Shown in pieces: positions 8,310 to 15,806 of a stretch of 52,941 bases of DNA; the stretch's first letter is position 1, and each line of letters opens with the position of its first letter. Origin of the DNA: Mycobacterium sp. E796. Lineage in GTDB: Bacteria > Actinomycetota > Actinomycetes > Mycobacteriales > Mycobacteriaceae. A model generated the notes under the pieces. That model was not told where the DNA came from. It worked only from the letters and a program-made list of their open reading frames with translations, and searched no databases. A program made the translations under genes and the position numbers. The stretch lies in assembly GCF_001672815.1 (NCBI RefSeq), contig NZ_LZKK01000012.1:1-52941 (forward strand), read 5' to 3'.

Positions 8310-9197
8310 ATGACCACTGCGCACGACCCGCTGGCAGACGTTCCCACCGAAAGGCGCACCATGGGCACGACCTGGAAAGACGCACCGACCCGGACCGTCA
8401 ACGTCAACGGCGTGAGCTTCGCCTACCGCGAACTCGGAACCGGCACAGGCGTTCCGGTGGTGTTCCTGCATCACTTCACCGCCGTCCTGGACGACTGGGA
8501 CCCACGCGTGGTCGACGGCATTGCCGCCCACCGCCGCGTCATCGCCTTCGACAACCGCGGCGTCGGCGCCACCGGCGGCTCCGTGCCGACCACCGTCGAA
8601 CAGATGGGCACCGACGCCATCGCGTTCATCCGCGCCCTGGGTCTCGAACAGGTCGACCTGTTCGGGTTCTCCCTCGGCGGCGGGGTCGCGCAGATGGTCG
8701 CCCTGCAGGCACCGCAGCTGGTGCGCCGCATCATCCTGGCCGGCACCGGTCCGCGCGGCGGCGGTGGCATCGACAAGATGGCCACCATCGTCGGAGCCGC
8801 CTACCTCAAAGCGGCCCTGACCCGCAGCGACCCGCGTGACTTCCTGTTCTTCCCCCGCACCCCCGTCGGCAAACGCGCCGCAGCCGACTATCTGCAGCGG
8901 CTACGGGAGCGCACCACAGGCCTCGACAAGAAAATCTCTCTGCAAGCCCGCGTCGCCCAGATCAAAGCCATCCGCCACGCCGGTCAGAGCCAGCCCGACG
9001 ACCTCTCGGTGATCACCCAGCCCGTCCTGGTCGTCAACGGAGACAACGACCTGATGGTCGCCAGCGAACACTCGGCCGACATGGCACGCCGGTTACCCAA
9101 CGCCCAGCTGGTCATCTACCCCGACTCCGGGCACGGAGGCGTGTTCCAGCACCACCGCGAATTCGTCTCCGCCGCACTGCAATTTCTCGCCGACTAA
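8310..9197 (+). CDS. Alpha/beta hydrolase, first of a tandem pair
   Basis: The 295-residue alpha/beta-fold hydrolase has the nucleophile elbow GFSLGG (Ser121), the acid in VVNGDND (Asp245 or 247) and the catalytic His in PDSGHGG (His275). The HG-type oxyanion region VVFLHHFTA and FDNRGVGATGG are typical of the peroxidase/esterase-like branch. GGAAGGG at 8296-8302 serves the ATG at 8310. Substrate unknown. It shares the KDAPTRTV N-terminus and most motifs with the next gene, 30 bp downstream, indicating a tandem duplication under one operator. Confidence 0.92.
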   Translation: MTTAHDPLADVPTERRTMGTTWKDAPTRTVNVNGVSFAYRELGTGTGVPVVFLHHFTAVLDDWDPRVVDGIAAHRRVIAFDNRGVGATGGSVPTTVEQMGTDAIAFIRALGLEQVDLFGFSLGGGVAQMVALQAPQLVRRIILAGTGPRGGGGIDKMATIVGAAYLKAALTRSDPRDFLFFPRTPVGKRAAADYLQRLRERTTGLDKKISLQARVAQIKAIRHAGQSQPDDLSVITQPVLVVNGDNDLMVASEHSADMARRLPNAQLVIYPDSGHGGVFQHHREFVSAALQFLAD

Positions 9198-9227
9198 CAT
9201 CCACCCACAATTCTGAGGAGACCACTC

Positions 9228-10088
9228 ATGGCCGCCAATCGTCAGCACCCGAACACCGTGACGTCCTACAAGGACGCACCGACGCGCACCGTCACCGCCA
9301 AGGGCGTCACCTACGCCTACCGCGAACTCGGACCCACCGGCGGCATCCCCGTCGTCTTCCTCGTGCACCTCGCGGCGACGCTGGACAACTGGGATCCCGC
9401 CGTCGTCGACCCCATCGCCGCCCATCACCACGTCATCGCGTTCGATAATCGCGGCGTCGGGGCCTCCACCGGAAGCGTGCCCGACACCGTAGAAGCGATG
9501 GCCGACGACGCCTACATCTTCATCACCGCGCTGGGATACGACACCGTCGACCTCTTCGGTTTCTCCCTGGGCGGCATGGTCGCCCAAGCCCTCGTGCTCA
9601 GGCACCCCGACCTGGTCCGCAAGCTCATCCTGACCGGAACCGGACCCGCCGGCGGCAACGGAATCGACAAGGTCGCCGGCACCACGTACTACGACTCGCT
9701 GCGCGCCACCCTCACCCTCAAGGACCCCAAGGAGTACCTGTTCTTCAACCGCGACGACACCGGCAAGCGCGCGGCCCGCGCGTTCGTTGAACGCCTCAAG
9801 CAACGCGCCACAGATCGCGACGCCAAGATCGCCGTCAAAGCCTTCCAAACCCAACTCAAGGCCATCAAACGGTGGGGACGCTCCACCCCCGCCGACCTGT
9901 CGCGCATCACCAAGCCCACACTCATCATCAACGGCGACAACGACCGCATGGTCCCCAGCGTGCTCTCCGAAGACATGCACCGACGAATCGCCGGATCCGA
10001 ACTGATCATCTACCCAGACTCCGGCCACGGCGCGATCTTCCAGTACCACCGCGAATTCAGCGACGCCGCAATAAAATTCCTTGCATAG
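9228..10088 (+). CDS. Alpha/beta hydrolase, second of a tandem pair
   Basis: This 286-residue paralogue of the preceding gene has Ser113 in GFSLGG, IINGDND for the acid and PDSGHGA for the His. The cap region (about residues 125-220) and the oxyanion stretch (VVFLVHLAA instead of VVFLHHFTA) have diverged most, which suggests a different substrate. GAGGAG about 8 nt before 9228 is its ribosome binding site. Likely co-transcribed with the first copy under TetR control. Confidence 0.92.
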   Translation: MAANRQHPNTVTSYKDAPTRTVTAKGVTYAYRELGPTGGIPVVFLVHLAATLDNWDPAVVDPIAAHHHVIAFDNRGVGASTGSVPDTVEAMADDAYIFITALGYDTVDLFGFSLGGMVAQALVLRHPDLVRKLILTGTGPAGGNGIDKVAGTTYYDSLRATLTLKDPKEYLFFNRDDTGKRAARAFVERLKQRATDRDAKIAVKAFQTQLKAIKRWGRSTPADLSRITKPTLIINGDNDRMVPSVLSEDMHRRIAGSELIIYPDSGHGAIFQYHREFSDAAIKFLA

Positions 10089-10183
10089 GGGCCAAGTTCC
10101 ACCGGATCCGCCGCCAGACCCGTCCGATGACGCGGCCTTGGCCGTGTTTGGTGCGGCAATTTCGCTCGCCCCAGTCGTCGGAT

Positions 10184-10283
10184 GTGTGATCGCGGCTTCG
10201 CCGCTCAACACACTCCATCGGCTCGGAAATGAATGCGAGCATTCATTTCGCTCGCCTCAGTCGTGTGTCCGAGGGGGGACTTG
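10184..10283. repeat. Left attachment-type direct repeat of the tRNA-Leu island
   Basis: This 100-bp sequence recurs at 14144-14243 with 98 identical positions (differences at 10228 and 10229 only). Its last 20 bp (10264-10283) are the 3' end of tRNA-Leu. The rest is the natural downstream flank, including the hairpin GCGGC TTC GCCGC and GAATGC GA GCATTC. It marks the far border of DNA inserted at the tRNA 3' end. A 20-bp piece, ATTTCGCTCGCCYCAGTCGT, also occurs just outside at 10159-10178. Confidence 0.88.
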
Positions 10284-10357
10284 GCCATCTGCGACACGGG
10301 TTGAGGTCTTTAAGTTGAGTAGTGTGCCCGCGCAGCCAGATAGGCGGCCCTGACCCT

Positions 10358-10430
10358 GTCCACCGAAGTAAAGGACATCCCTCCAGGGATCACCGTCCCC
10401 CTATCTCAGATGTCCATTACTTCAGGGGAC
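10358..10430. repeat. Facing 21-bp inverted repeats, possible IS ends
   Basis: The arm at 10358-10378 (GTCCACCGAAGTAAAGGACAT) and the reverse complement of 10410-10430 agree at 18 of 21 positions, with 31 bp between. Such A/T-rich arms starting with GTCC are typical of insertion-sequence termini brought together after loss of the interior. A plain hairpin (for example a terminator for the cupin gene) is the alternative. The remainder of 10089-10483 shows no gene. Confidence 0.5.
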
Positions 10431-10483
10431 CGTCGGGCCCGGTCAGCAACAGGCCCTGTTCCCAGGCGGTGCCGGAAACACCG

Positions 10484-11398
10484 TTATTTCCAGTCCCATT
10501 GGTGTCGGCGGGGCAGTTCGACGACGAAGAGTTCGGTGTTGTTTGTGCCTCGGAGTTCGGCGGTCTCGCCGATCGGGCTGTAGTAGGAGGTATGGATTGG
10601 ATAGGCACGGTCGCTGTCGTTGACTCGCAGGCCCGTGCTGGTGGTCATGCCGATCTGGTTGCGCTCGGCGCTGAGCGTGAATACACCGCCTTGGTTGAGG
10701 CGGACCATCGTGATGCGGGTGTCGCCGTTGTCTCCGGGGTGGTCGTAGAAGCACCCGAGGCGTTTGATTTCGAGGCCTGGTGCCGTCGGGTAGTACTCGA
10801 ACGCGGCGGTGTGCATCACGATTGGGGCGTGGTAGCCCTCGGCGGGGATGACGTATCTCTCGCGGCCTTGCGATTTCAGGCGGACGGTTTCGGCGTAAAC
10901 AGCTTCGACGCCGTCAATCTCTGCTCCGTGCTCTCCGGTGGCTGGATCAATCGGGGTATATCGGCCATTCTCGAACACGCCGCGGGCGCGAAGGTCCGTT
11001 CGTGCTTGGCGGCGGAAGGCCTGCCAGTCGGGTCCGAGTTGATGTTGATCGCCGAAGCCGAATTGGGTGGACCAGCCGGTGTAGGCACCATGCTTGATCT
11101 CAGGGCCGTAGTAGGCGCCTTTGGGAAAGTACGCAACGTCACCGGCCTCCAGGTACTGGCCCGGTGCGAAGTTCTTGCGGCCGCTGTCGCACCAGCGGAT
11201 CTGCTGAAAGGCGTGGTGATGGCGCGGTGCGCGGAAGGGGGCTTTGCCTTCTCGGTGGATGCCGCGACCGAGATGGAATCGCAGATCGTCGGGGGCGACT
11301 TCGCTAAGGGTGCGCCGTCCCTCCGACTCACCGTGATCACGCGTTCCGCTTCGCCGGCGCGGGCGCCGGGGTGCCTCCTCGAAGGTAACGATCTTCAT
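10484..11398 (-). CDS. Cupin-domain protein
   Basis: The 304-residue protein has cupin features: RHHHAFQQIRW supplies a His cluster for metal, GQYLEAGDVAYFPKGAYYGP is a cupin motif-2-like turn, and a second half with VRLNQGGVFTLSA and TELFVVELP suggests a second, degenerate barrel. It could be a dioxygenase or isomerase, but metal and substrate are not predictable. AGGAGA at 11405-11410 supports the ATG at 11398. It is last in a leftward cluster behind the methyltransferase and the decapitated isochorismatase-like gene. A long open frame exists on the opposite strand but lacks family motifs. Confidence 0.78.
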   Translation of the reverse strand: MKIVTFEEAPRRPRRRSGTRDHGESEGRRTLSEVAPDDLRFHLGRGIHREGKAPFRAPRHHHAFQQIRWCDSGRKNFAPGQYLEAGDVAYFPKGAYYGPEIKHGAYTGWSTQFGFGDQHQLGPDWQAFRRQARTDLRARGVFENGRYTPIDPATGEHGAEIDGVEAVYAETVRLKSQGRERYVIPAEGYHAPIVMHTAAFEYYPTAPGLEIKRLGCFYDHPGDNGDTRITMVRLNQGGVFTLSAERNQIGMTTSTGLRVNDSDRAYPIHTSYYSPIGETAELRGTNNTELFVVELPRRHQWDWK

Positions 11399-11416
11399 GT
11401 CTTGTCTCCTGTGTGG

Positions 11417-11742
11417 TCAGTCGTTGGAGCGGAGTTTCGTGAGGATGTCCCGGGTGCGAGCGGTCTCGCCGAGCCGGGGAAAGATGTGGGTGAGGCTGTT
11501 GCGGTGGGCATCGGCGTTGGCGTCGGTCATGGCGTCGGTGGCGAGCACGACGTGCAGCCCGCGTTCGTGCGTGCAGCGCGCTGTGGATTCCACCTCGATG
11601 CTGGTGGCAACTCCCGCCAAAATGACCTGAGTGACATTGCGTTCGGCGAGTACGTCGGCCAGCTTGGTGTTCTGGAAGGCACCCCAACTGCGTTTGGTGA
11701 TGCGGATATCGCTGTCTTGGGGGTCGAGGTCATCGAGAGGGT
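11417..11742 (-). pseudogene. Isochorismatase-like hydrolase, 5'-truncated
   Basis: Only the C-terminal half of an isochorismatase-like cysteine hydrolase is left. In frame one reads DDLDPQDSDIRITKRSWGAF, LADVLAERNVTQVILAGVAT, SIEVESTARC and HVVLATDAMTD, then IFPRLGET, typical for the family. The N-terminal part with the catalytic Asp is absent: immediately upstream lies the methyltransferase stop (11743-11745), and no start codon serves the surviving frame until TTG at 11620. The family Lys is kept (ITKRSWG). A full-length member has about 190 residues; about 107 remain. The junction suggests a deletion that fused the neighbourhood to the methyltransferase end. Confidence 0.75.
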
Positions 11743-12699
11743 TTACCCGGTTTTGGTGAGTGTGCCGTGAACGAAAAGTGTGTCACCGAAGCGTATGTCG
11801 TCGTTCTCGATCGGTGAATATCCGTGGGTCGCGAGCAGGTCTGCGATGCTGCTTCCGCTGAGTGTCCAGCCACGTTTGATGAGGTAGGGAGCTGCTTCGT
11901 TGCGCTCACCCAGGTATGCCAGGTCTGACATCTGCGGATCGAAACCGTGTGTGCTCCAACGCTGGGACAGCTTGTGCAAGTGCTCCCTGGTTTTCTCGTC
12001 GCGCCCTGGCCCAGCGTTTGGGGTGCTCTCTGTCGCTAGCCGGCTTCCCGATGCGCTGAGTTCGGTGATGGTGTCAAGCAGGCGGTCTTGGGCCTCCGGC
12101 GGCAGATAGCCGAGTAGACCTTCGGCGCTCCATGCTGTTTTCTGAGCAGGGTCGAATCCTGCGGTACGCAGCGCGGCGGGCCAGTCGTCGCGGAGATCGA
12201 CTGAGACTGTTCGCCGTTCGGCGGCAGGCGCGGCGCCGAGATCGTCCAGAGTGCGGGTTTTGAAGTCGATGACGTCTGGCTGGTCGACTTCATAAATCAC
12301 GGTCCCCGTTGGCCAGGGCAGTCGGTATGCGCGAGAATCGAGGCCTGAAGCCAGGATCACGACTTGCTTGATGCCCGCTGTGGTGGCGTCGAGGAAGAAC
12401 TCGTCGTAGAACTTGGTGCGCACGGCGGCTGCGTCGATCAATACCCGATCAAGGTTGTCGGCGAGGGCGGAAGATCCCGGCACTGCATCGTTCAAGTCTC
12501 CCGCGGTAATGTCTCCGCCCGCCAAGCGGGTGAGCAGGTCAATGCCCACCGCGCGGACAAGTGGCTCGGCGAATGGGTCGTTGATGATCGGTTGTTCGGC
12601 TCGCGTTGCTATCGCTCGTGCCGCCGCGACCATGGTGGCTGTCGCGCCGACGCTGGATGCCAGATCCCAGGCATCGCCGTCGTGTCTACTGGATGTCAT
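11743..12699 (-). CDS. SAM-dependent methyltransferase, mycobacterial TIGR00027/LCMT-like family
   Basis: The 318-residue protein belongs to the leucine-carboxyl-methyltransferase-like family that is greatly expanded in mycobacteria. Motifs: DLASSVGATATMVAAARA and NDPFAEPLVRAVG at the N-terminus, QVVILASGLDSRAYRLPWP for SAM binding, VIYEVDQPDVIDFK and WSAEGLLGYLPPEAQDRLL. AAGGAGCG just upstream of the ATG at 12699 is a good ribosome binding site. It follows the PEBP gene by 26 bp on the same strand, so both probably share the MarR-controlled promoter. Methyl acceptor unknown; neighbours suggest small-molecule modification. Confidence 0.92.
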   Translation of the reverse strand: MTSSRHDGDAWDLASSVGATATMVAAARAIATRAEQPIINDPFAEPLVRAVGIDLLTRLAGGDITAGDLNDAVPGSSALADNLDRVLIDAAAVRTKFYDEFFLDATTAGIKQVVILASGLDSRAYRLPWPTGTVIYEVDQPDVIDFKTRTLDDLGAAPAAERRTVSVDLRDDWPAALRTAGFDPAQKTAWSAEGLLGYLPPEAQDRLLDTITELSASGSRLATESTPNAGPGRDEKTREHLHKLSQRWSTHGFDPQMSDLAYLGERNEAAPYLIKRGWTLSGSSIADLLATHGYSPIENDDIRFGDTLFVHGTLTKTG

Positions 12700-12725
12700 G
12701 TTCGCTCCTTGAGTTCGTTTGTCTT

Positions 12726-13292
12726 CTAACGGCTTTCGTAAATTCCGTCGAGTCGGGCGCGGCCGATGACGTGACCCGAGATGGCAGCAAGAACTTCGTT
12801 AACACCGCACTTGGCCGGTAACCCGCTGGGGTGGGCTAGGGCGAAGAGTTGGAACACGTAGGTATGCGGACCGTGGGATCGGACTGGCAATGGCCCGGCC
12901 CAGCCACAACGGCCGAGCGCACCTTTTCCGTGCCGGATTCCCGGAATCGGGCTTGGGTCGGTTAGGGCGTTGTCGGCAAGCCCGCTGAGCGAAGGGTTGA
13001 TGCCCAGGGTGAGTGCGTGGGTGGCCGGGCGGCGCCCAGGAGCGTCGGCGTCTTGCACCAGCAGGACGAGCTCGACAGTGCCCGCCGGCGGCGGCGTCCA
13101 GCTAAGGGCGGGCGAGATGTTGGCACCGAACATCTTGCCGCGGTGTCTTTCTGGTATCGCCGCCCCGTGGTCAAAAGCGGGGCTGGTCAAGGTGAAGTTC
13201 TCTGGTGCGTGCAGATCGGGTCGCGCCCAGGCCAGGGTGTGCTCGCCTGCGCGACGATGACGCAGTGCGATGCCGAGCGGATTAGCGAGCAC
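12726..13292 (-). CDS. PEBP family protein (island copy)
   Basis: This 188-residue phosphatidylethanolamine-binding/YbhB-like protein has FGANISPALSWTPPPAGTVE, VLLVQDADAP (the DPDxP-like ligand motif) and GPHTYVFQLFALAHPSGL (the GxHRY motif, with Thr for Arg). GTG 13292 is chosen: the AGGAG lies 14 nt upstream, and residues encoded further upstream overlap the divergent MarR gene and look unlike the family. A second, distant PEBP (backbone copy) lies at 15807. The GxHRY Arg and Tyr context differs from that copy, hinting at a different ligand. Confidence 0.85.
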   Translation of the reverse strand: MLANPLGIALRHRRAGEHTLAWARPDLHAPENFTLTSPAFDHGAAIPERHRGKMFGANISPALSWTPPPAGTVELVLLVQDADAPGRRPATHALTLGINPSLSGLADNALTDPSPIPGIRHGKGALGRCGWAGPLPVRSHGPHTYVFQLFALAHPSGLPAKCGVNEVLAAISGHVIGRARLDGIYESR

Positions 13293-13310
13293 AGAACATC
13301 CCCCAACTCC

Positions 13311-13343
13311 TTTAGGTATAAGAAGCGTCCTTTTAGGTATACT
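13311..13343. promoter_or_regulatory. MarR-type operator with paired TTTAGGTATA boxes
   Basis: TTTAGGTATA occurs at 13311-13320 and again at 13332-13341, 21 bp apart (two helical turns), in the gap between the divergent PEBP and marR genes. TTAG GTATA CTAA at the second box is a short inverted repeat. TATACT (13338-13343) is a -10 match. It sits so close to the marR GTG (13352) that the transcript would start within a few bases of the codon. Confidence 0.65.
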
Positions 13344-13351
13344 AATGACCC

Positions 13352-13807
13352 GTGGGCAAGAGAGCAATCGAGGGACGAGCCGCCGAAGCCGTGGATGCTG
13401 ACCTGGGCGTTCAATTACGCTTCGCGGTCGGCCGCCTCTACCGGCGGTTCCGCAGCGAGCGCCCCGAGGGCGGGCTCGGAGACGCGGCACTCGCGGTGCT
13501 GACCAGCCTTCACAAACGTGGCCCGCAGACCCTCACCGAACTCAGCGAACGCGACCGGGTATCGCCTGCATCCATGAGCCAGACGGTGAATCGTCTGACG
13601 TCAGCCGGTTATGCCGTGCGCAGTCCTGACCCGGGCGATCGCCGCAAAGTGCTGTTCAGCGCCACCGCTGAAGGCCACAAACTCGCCGGCGCGGCCCGTG
13701 CGCAGCGCAACGCCTGGCTCGACGAACAACTGCGGGCCCTCAGCGCCGAAGACCGGAAAATAATCGCCCGCGCCGCAGCGTTGTTCGTCCGTATCGCTGA
13801 CTCCTGA
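13352..13807 (+). CDS. MarR family transcriptional regulator
   Basis: The 151-residue winged-helix protein has LAVLTSLHKRGPQTLTELSE, RDRVSPASMSQTVNRLTSAG (recognition helix) and the wing SPDPGDRRKVLFSATAEG. MarR proteins normally repress a divergent gene and lose DNA binding on sensing a phenolic compound or oxidant. Here the divergent transcript is PEBP, methyltransferase, truncated isochorismatase and cupin. No Cys suggests ligand rather than thiol sensing. The -10 at 13338-13343 implies a leaderless or nearly leaderless GTG start at 13352, common in mycobacteria. Confidence 0.92.
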   Translation: MGKRAIEGRAAEAVDADLGVQLRFAVGRLYRRFRSERPEGGLGDAALAVLTSLHKRGPQTLTELSERDRVSPASMSQTVNRLTSAGYAVRSPDPGDRRKVLFSATAEGHKLAGAARAQRNAWLDEQLRALSAEDRKIIARAAALFVRIADS

Positions 13808-13837
13808 GCCGCGATGCCGTTAACGCGGGCTCAAGGG

Positions 13838-14100
13838 GCACCGGAGGCGGTCAATACCGTGTGGGACCGGGCGACCATGCGGATCGTGCGTGATTCGTTT
13901 GCCGCGCAAGATGTTTCGTTACGTCGCGCGAGCACTAGGATCGGATCGCGAAGGATATCCGCCCGGTCTACACGGCGGTGCCCGAGGCCGCGGCCAAAGA
14001 ACGCTTCATTGAGTTCACCGCGAAGAGGGGCGCTCAGTACCCGGCAATCCTCCGGCGGCGGGGGAACGCATGGAGCGAGCTAGTGCCAATCTGCGACCAC
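13838..14100 (+). pseudogene. IS256 (Mutator) family transposase remnant
   Basis: Fragments of an IS256-type transposase are readable in different frames: VWDRATMRIVRDSF early, then after a stop (TAG 13936-13938) KDIRPVYTAVPEAAAKERF (from 13951) and AKRGAQYPAILRRRGNAWSE. Intact relatives carry PVYTAxTEAAAKERFxEF followed by YPAIVRLWExxWAEFVPF; here LWE has become RRG. Both ends of the gene are gone and frames are broken. It ends about 40 bp before the right direct repeat. Confidence 0.75.
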
Positions 14101-14143
14101 TTAGCGACACTCTCGCCTGGCGGAGCCGGCACTCGCGTGCTGA

Positions 14144-14243
14144 GTGTGATCGCGGCTTCGCCGCTCAACACACTCCATCGGCTCGGATGTGAATGCGAGC
14201 ATTCATTTCGCTCGCCTCAGTCGTGTGTCCGAGGGGGGACTTG
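14144..14243. repeat. Right attachment-type direct repeat, overlapping tRNA-Leu
   Basis: Counterpart of 10184-10283 (98 of 100 identical), exactly 3,960 bp away. Its last 20 bp are the 3' end of the intact tRNA gene. The hairpin GCGGC TTC GCCGC with flanking GTGTG/CACAC arms lies about 50 nt beyond the tRNA 3' end and may serve as the tRNA terminator. Confidence 0.88.
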
Positions 14244-14311
14244 AACCCCCACGCCCATTAGTAGGGCACTAGCACCTCAAGCTAGCGCGTCTGCCATTCC
14301 GCCACTCGGAC
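14224..14311 (-). tRNA. tRNA-Leu (anticodon GAG)
   Basis: Class II tRNA. Acceptor arms GTCCGAG/CTCGGAC pair fully. The anticodon stem is CTAGC/GCTAG with loop TTGAGGT, giving anticodon GAG (reads CTC and CTT). The long variable arm GCCC/GGGC is a leucine hallmark. The T arm is GGGGG TTCAAGT CCCCC. The discriminator base is A and CCA is not encoded. Its 3' 20 nt are duplicated at 10264-10283, so it is the integration target of the neighbouring island. Confidence 0.96.
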
Positions 14312-14434
14312 CAGGCCAACGAGAGTTGGCAGCTAAGGCTATCGGATCGGCCCGCGCGGACCCAAGTTAGCTCGCCGCGCGCCGGGGGTTCCGACCCGAG
14401 CCCGGTCGCGCCGGCAGTGGTAGGAAAGGTGGTT

Positions 14435-15781
14435 GTGACCGATCACACCGAGCAGCCGTCCAATCGCTTCGATGATGTGGTCGAGGTCGTCAGCAAGCTG
14501 ATCCGGTTCGACACCACCAACACCGGCGAACCCGAGACCACGAGGGGCGAGGCCGAGTGCGCGCAATGGGTCGCCGAGCAGCTCCAAGACGTCGGCTACC
14601 TGCCGCAATACGTCGAGTCGGGCGCTCCCGGCCGGGGCAACGTGTTCGCCCGCCTACCGGGCGCAGACAGCTCACGCGGCGCCCTGCTGATCCACGGGCA
14701 TCTCGACGTGGTCCCGGCCGAGCCCGCCGATTGGACCGTGCACCCGTTCTCGGGCGCGATCCGGGACGGCTTCGTCTGGGGCCGTGGCGCGGTCGACATG
14801 AAGGACATGGTCGGCATGATGCTCGTGGTCGCCCGGCGGCTGAAGCGGGCCGGCATCGTGCCGCCCCGCGATCTGGTGTTCGCGTTCGTCGCCGACGAAG
14901 AGCACGGCGGCCACTACGGGGCGCAATGGCTGGTCAAGAACCGGCCTGAGCTGTTCGACGGCGTCACCGAGGCGATCGGCGAAGTGGGTGGGTTCTCCCT
15001 GACCGTGCCGCGCCGCGACGGGGGAGAGCGCCGGCTTTACCTCATCGAGACGGCCGAAAAGGCGATGTGCTGGATGCGGCTGAGCGCCCAGGGCCCGGCC
15101 GGACACGGATCGATGGTGCACGACCAGAACGCCGTCACCGCCGTCGCCGAGGCGGTCGCCCGGCTGGGCAGGCACCAGTTCCCGCTGGTGGTCACCGACA
15201 CCGTCCAGCAGTTCCTGGCTGCCGTCAGCGAGGAGACCGGGCTGAGCTTCGACATCAATTCGGACGACCTGGCGGGGACGATCGACAAGCTCGGCCCCAT
15301 GGCCCGCATGCTCAAGGCCGTCCTGCACGACACCGCCAACCCGACGATGCTCAAGGCCGGGTACAAGGCCAACGTCATCCCGGCGACGGCGGAGGCGGTG
15401 GTGGACTGCCGCATCCTGCCCGGCCGCAAGGCGGCGTTCGAGGCCGAGGTCGACGCGCTGCTCGGCCCGAACGTGACCCGCGAATGGATCAGGGACCTCC
15501 CCTCGTACGAGACCAGCTTCGACGGTGCGCTTGTCGAGGCCATGGACGCCGCCGTGCTGGCGGTCGACCCCGACGGCCGGACCGTGCCCTACATGCTTTC
15601 CGGTGGCACCGACGCGAAATCCTTCGCGCGCTTGGGGATTCGCTGTTTCGGCTTCAGCCCGCTGCGGCTGCCGCCGGACCTGGATTTCGCCGCGCTGTTC
15701 CACGGCGTCGACGAACGGGTACCCATCGATGCGCTGAGGTTCGGCACCGAGGTGCTGGAACACTTCCTGACACACTGCTAG
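14435..15781 (+). CDS. M20 family metallopeptidase, DapE/ArgE-like (Rv2141c orthologue)
   Basis: This zinc amidohydrolase/peptidase of 448 residues has the same length as I recall for Rv2141c. Metal and catalytic residues: HGHLDVVP (His89, Asp91), GRGAVDMKD (Asp121), FVADEEHGG (Glu155 general base, Glu156 metal) and a C-terminal [12 protein letters not shown] with FHGVDERVP supplying the last His. The dimerisation lid lies between about residues 190 and 310. GTG 14435 is chosen because AGGAAAGG (14422-14429) is correctly spaced. Likely substrate is a dipeptide or N-acyl amino acid, not proven to be succinyl-diaminopimelate. PEBP follows 25 bp downstream. Confidence 0.94.
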   Translation: MTDHTEQPSNRFDDVVEVVSKLIRFDTTNTGEPETTRGEAECAQWVAEQLQDVGYLPQYVESGAPGRGNVFARLPGADSSRGALLIHGHLDVVPAEPADWTVHPFSGAIRDGFVWGRGAVDMKDMVGMMLVVARRLKRAGIVPPRDLVFAFVADEEHGGHYGAQWLVKNRPELFDGVTEAIGEVGGFSLTVPRRDGGERRLYLIETAEKAMCWMRLSAQGPAGHGSMVHDQNAVTAVAEAVARLGRHQFPLVVTDTVQQFLAAVSEETGLSFDINSDDLAGTIDKLGPMARMLKAVLHDTANPTMLKAGYKANVIPATAEAVVDCRILPGRKAAFEAEVDALLGPNVTREWIRDLPSYETSFDGALVEAMDAAVLAVDPDGRTVPYMLSGGTDAKSFARLGIRCFGFSPLRLPPDLDFAALFHGVDERVPIDALRFGTEVLEHFLTHC

Positions 15782-15806
15782 CAGACAACCAAAGAGAGGA
15801 TCGCCC

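Larger units (their letters stand above)
10284..14243. mobile_element. 3,960-bp genomic island inserted at tRNA-Leu(GAG)
   Basis: The unit consists of 3,860 bp plus one copy of the 100-bp repeat. The geometry is that of tRNA-targeted integration: intact tRNA at one end, a copy of its 3' 20 nt plus flank at the other. No integrase is present. An IS256-type transposase remnant lies beside the right border and an inverted repeat resembling insertion-sequence ends beside the left, so this is a degenerate or non-autonomous island. Cargo: cupin gene, truncated isochorismatase-like gene, methyltransferase, PEBP protein and a MarR regulator. Confidence 0.75.

Noticed and set aside
10322..11770. 482-codon forward frame across the cupin and isochorismatase-like genes
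   Set aside because: The minus strand shows recognisable cupin and isochorismatase motifs plus a ribosome binding site; the forward frame shows none.
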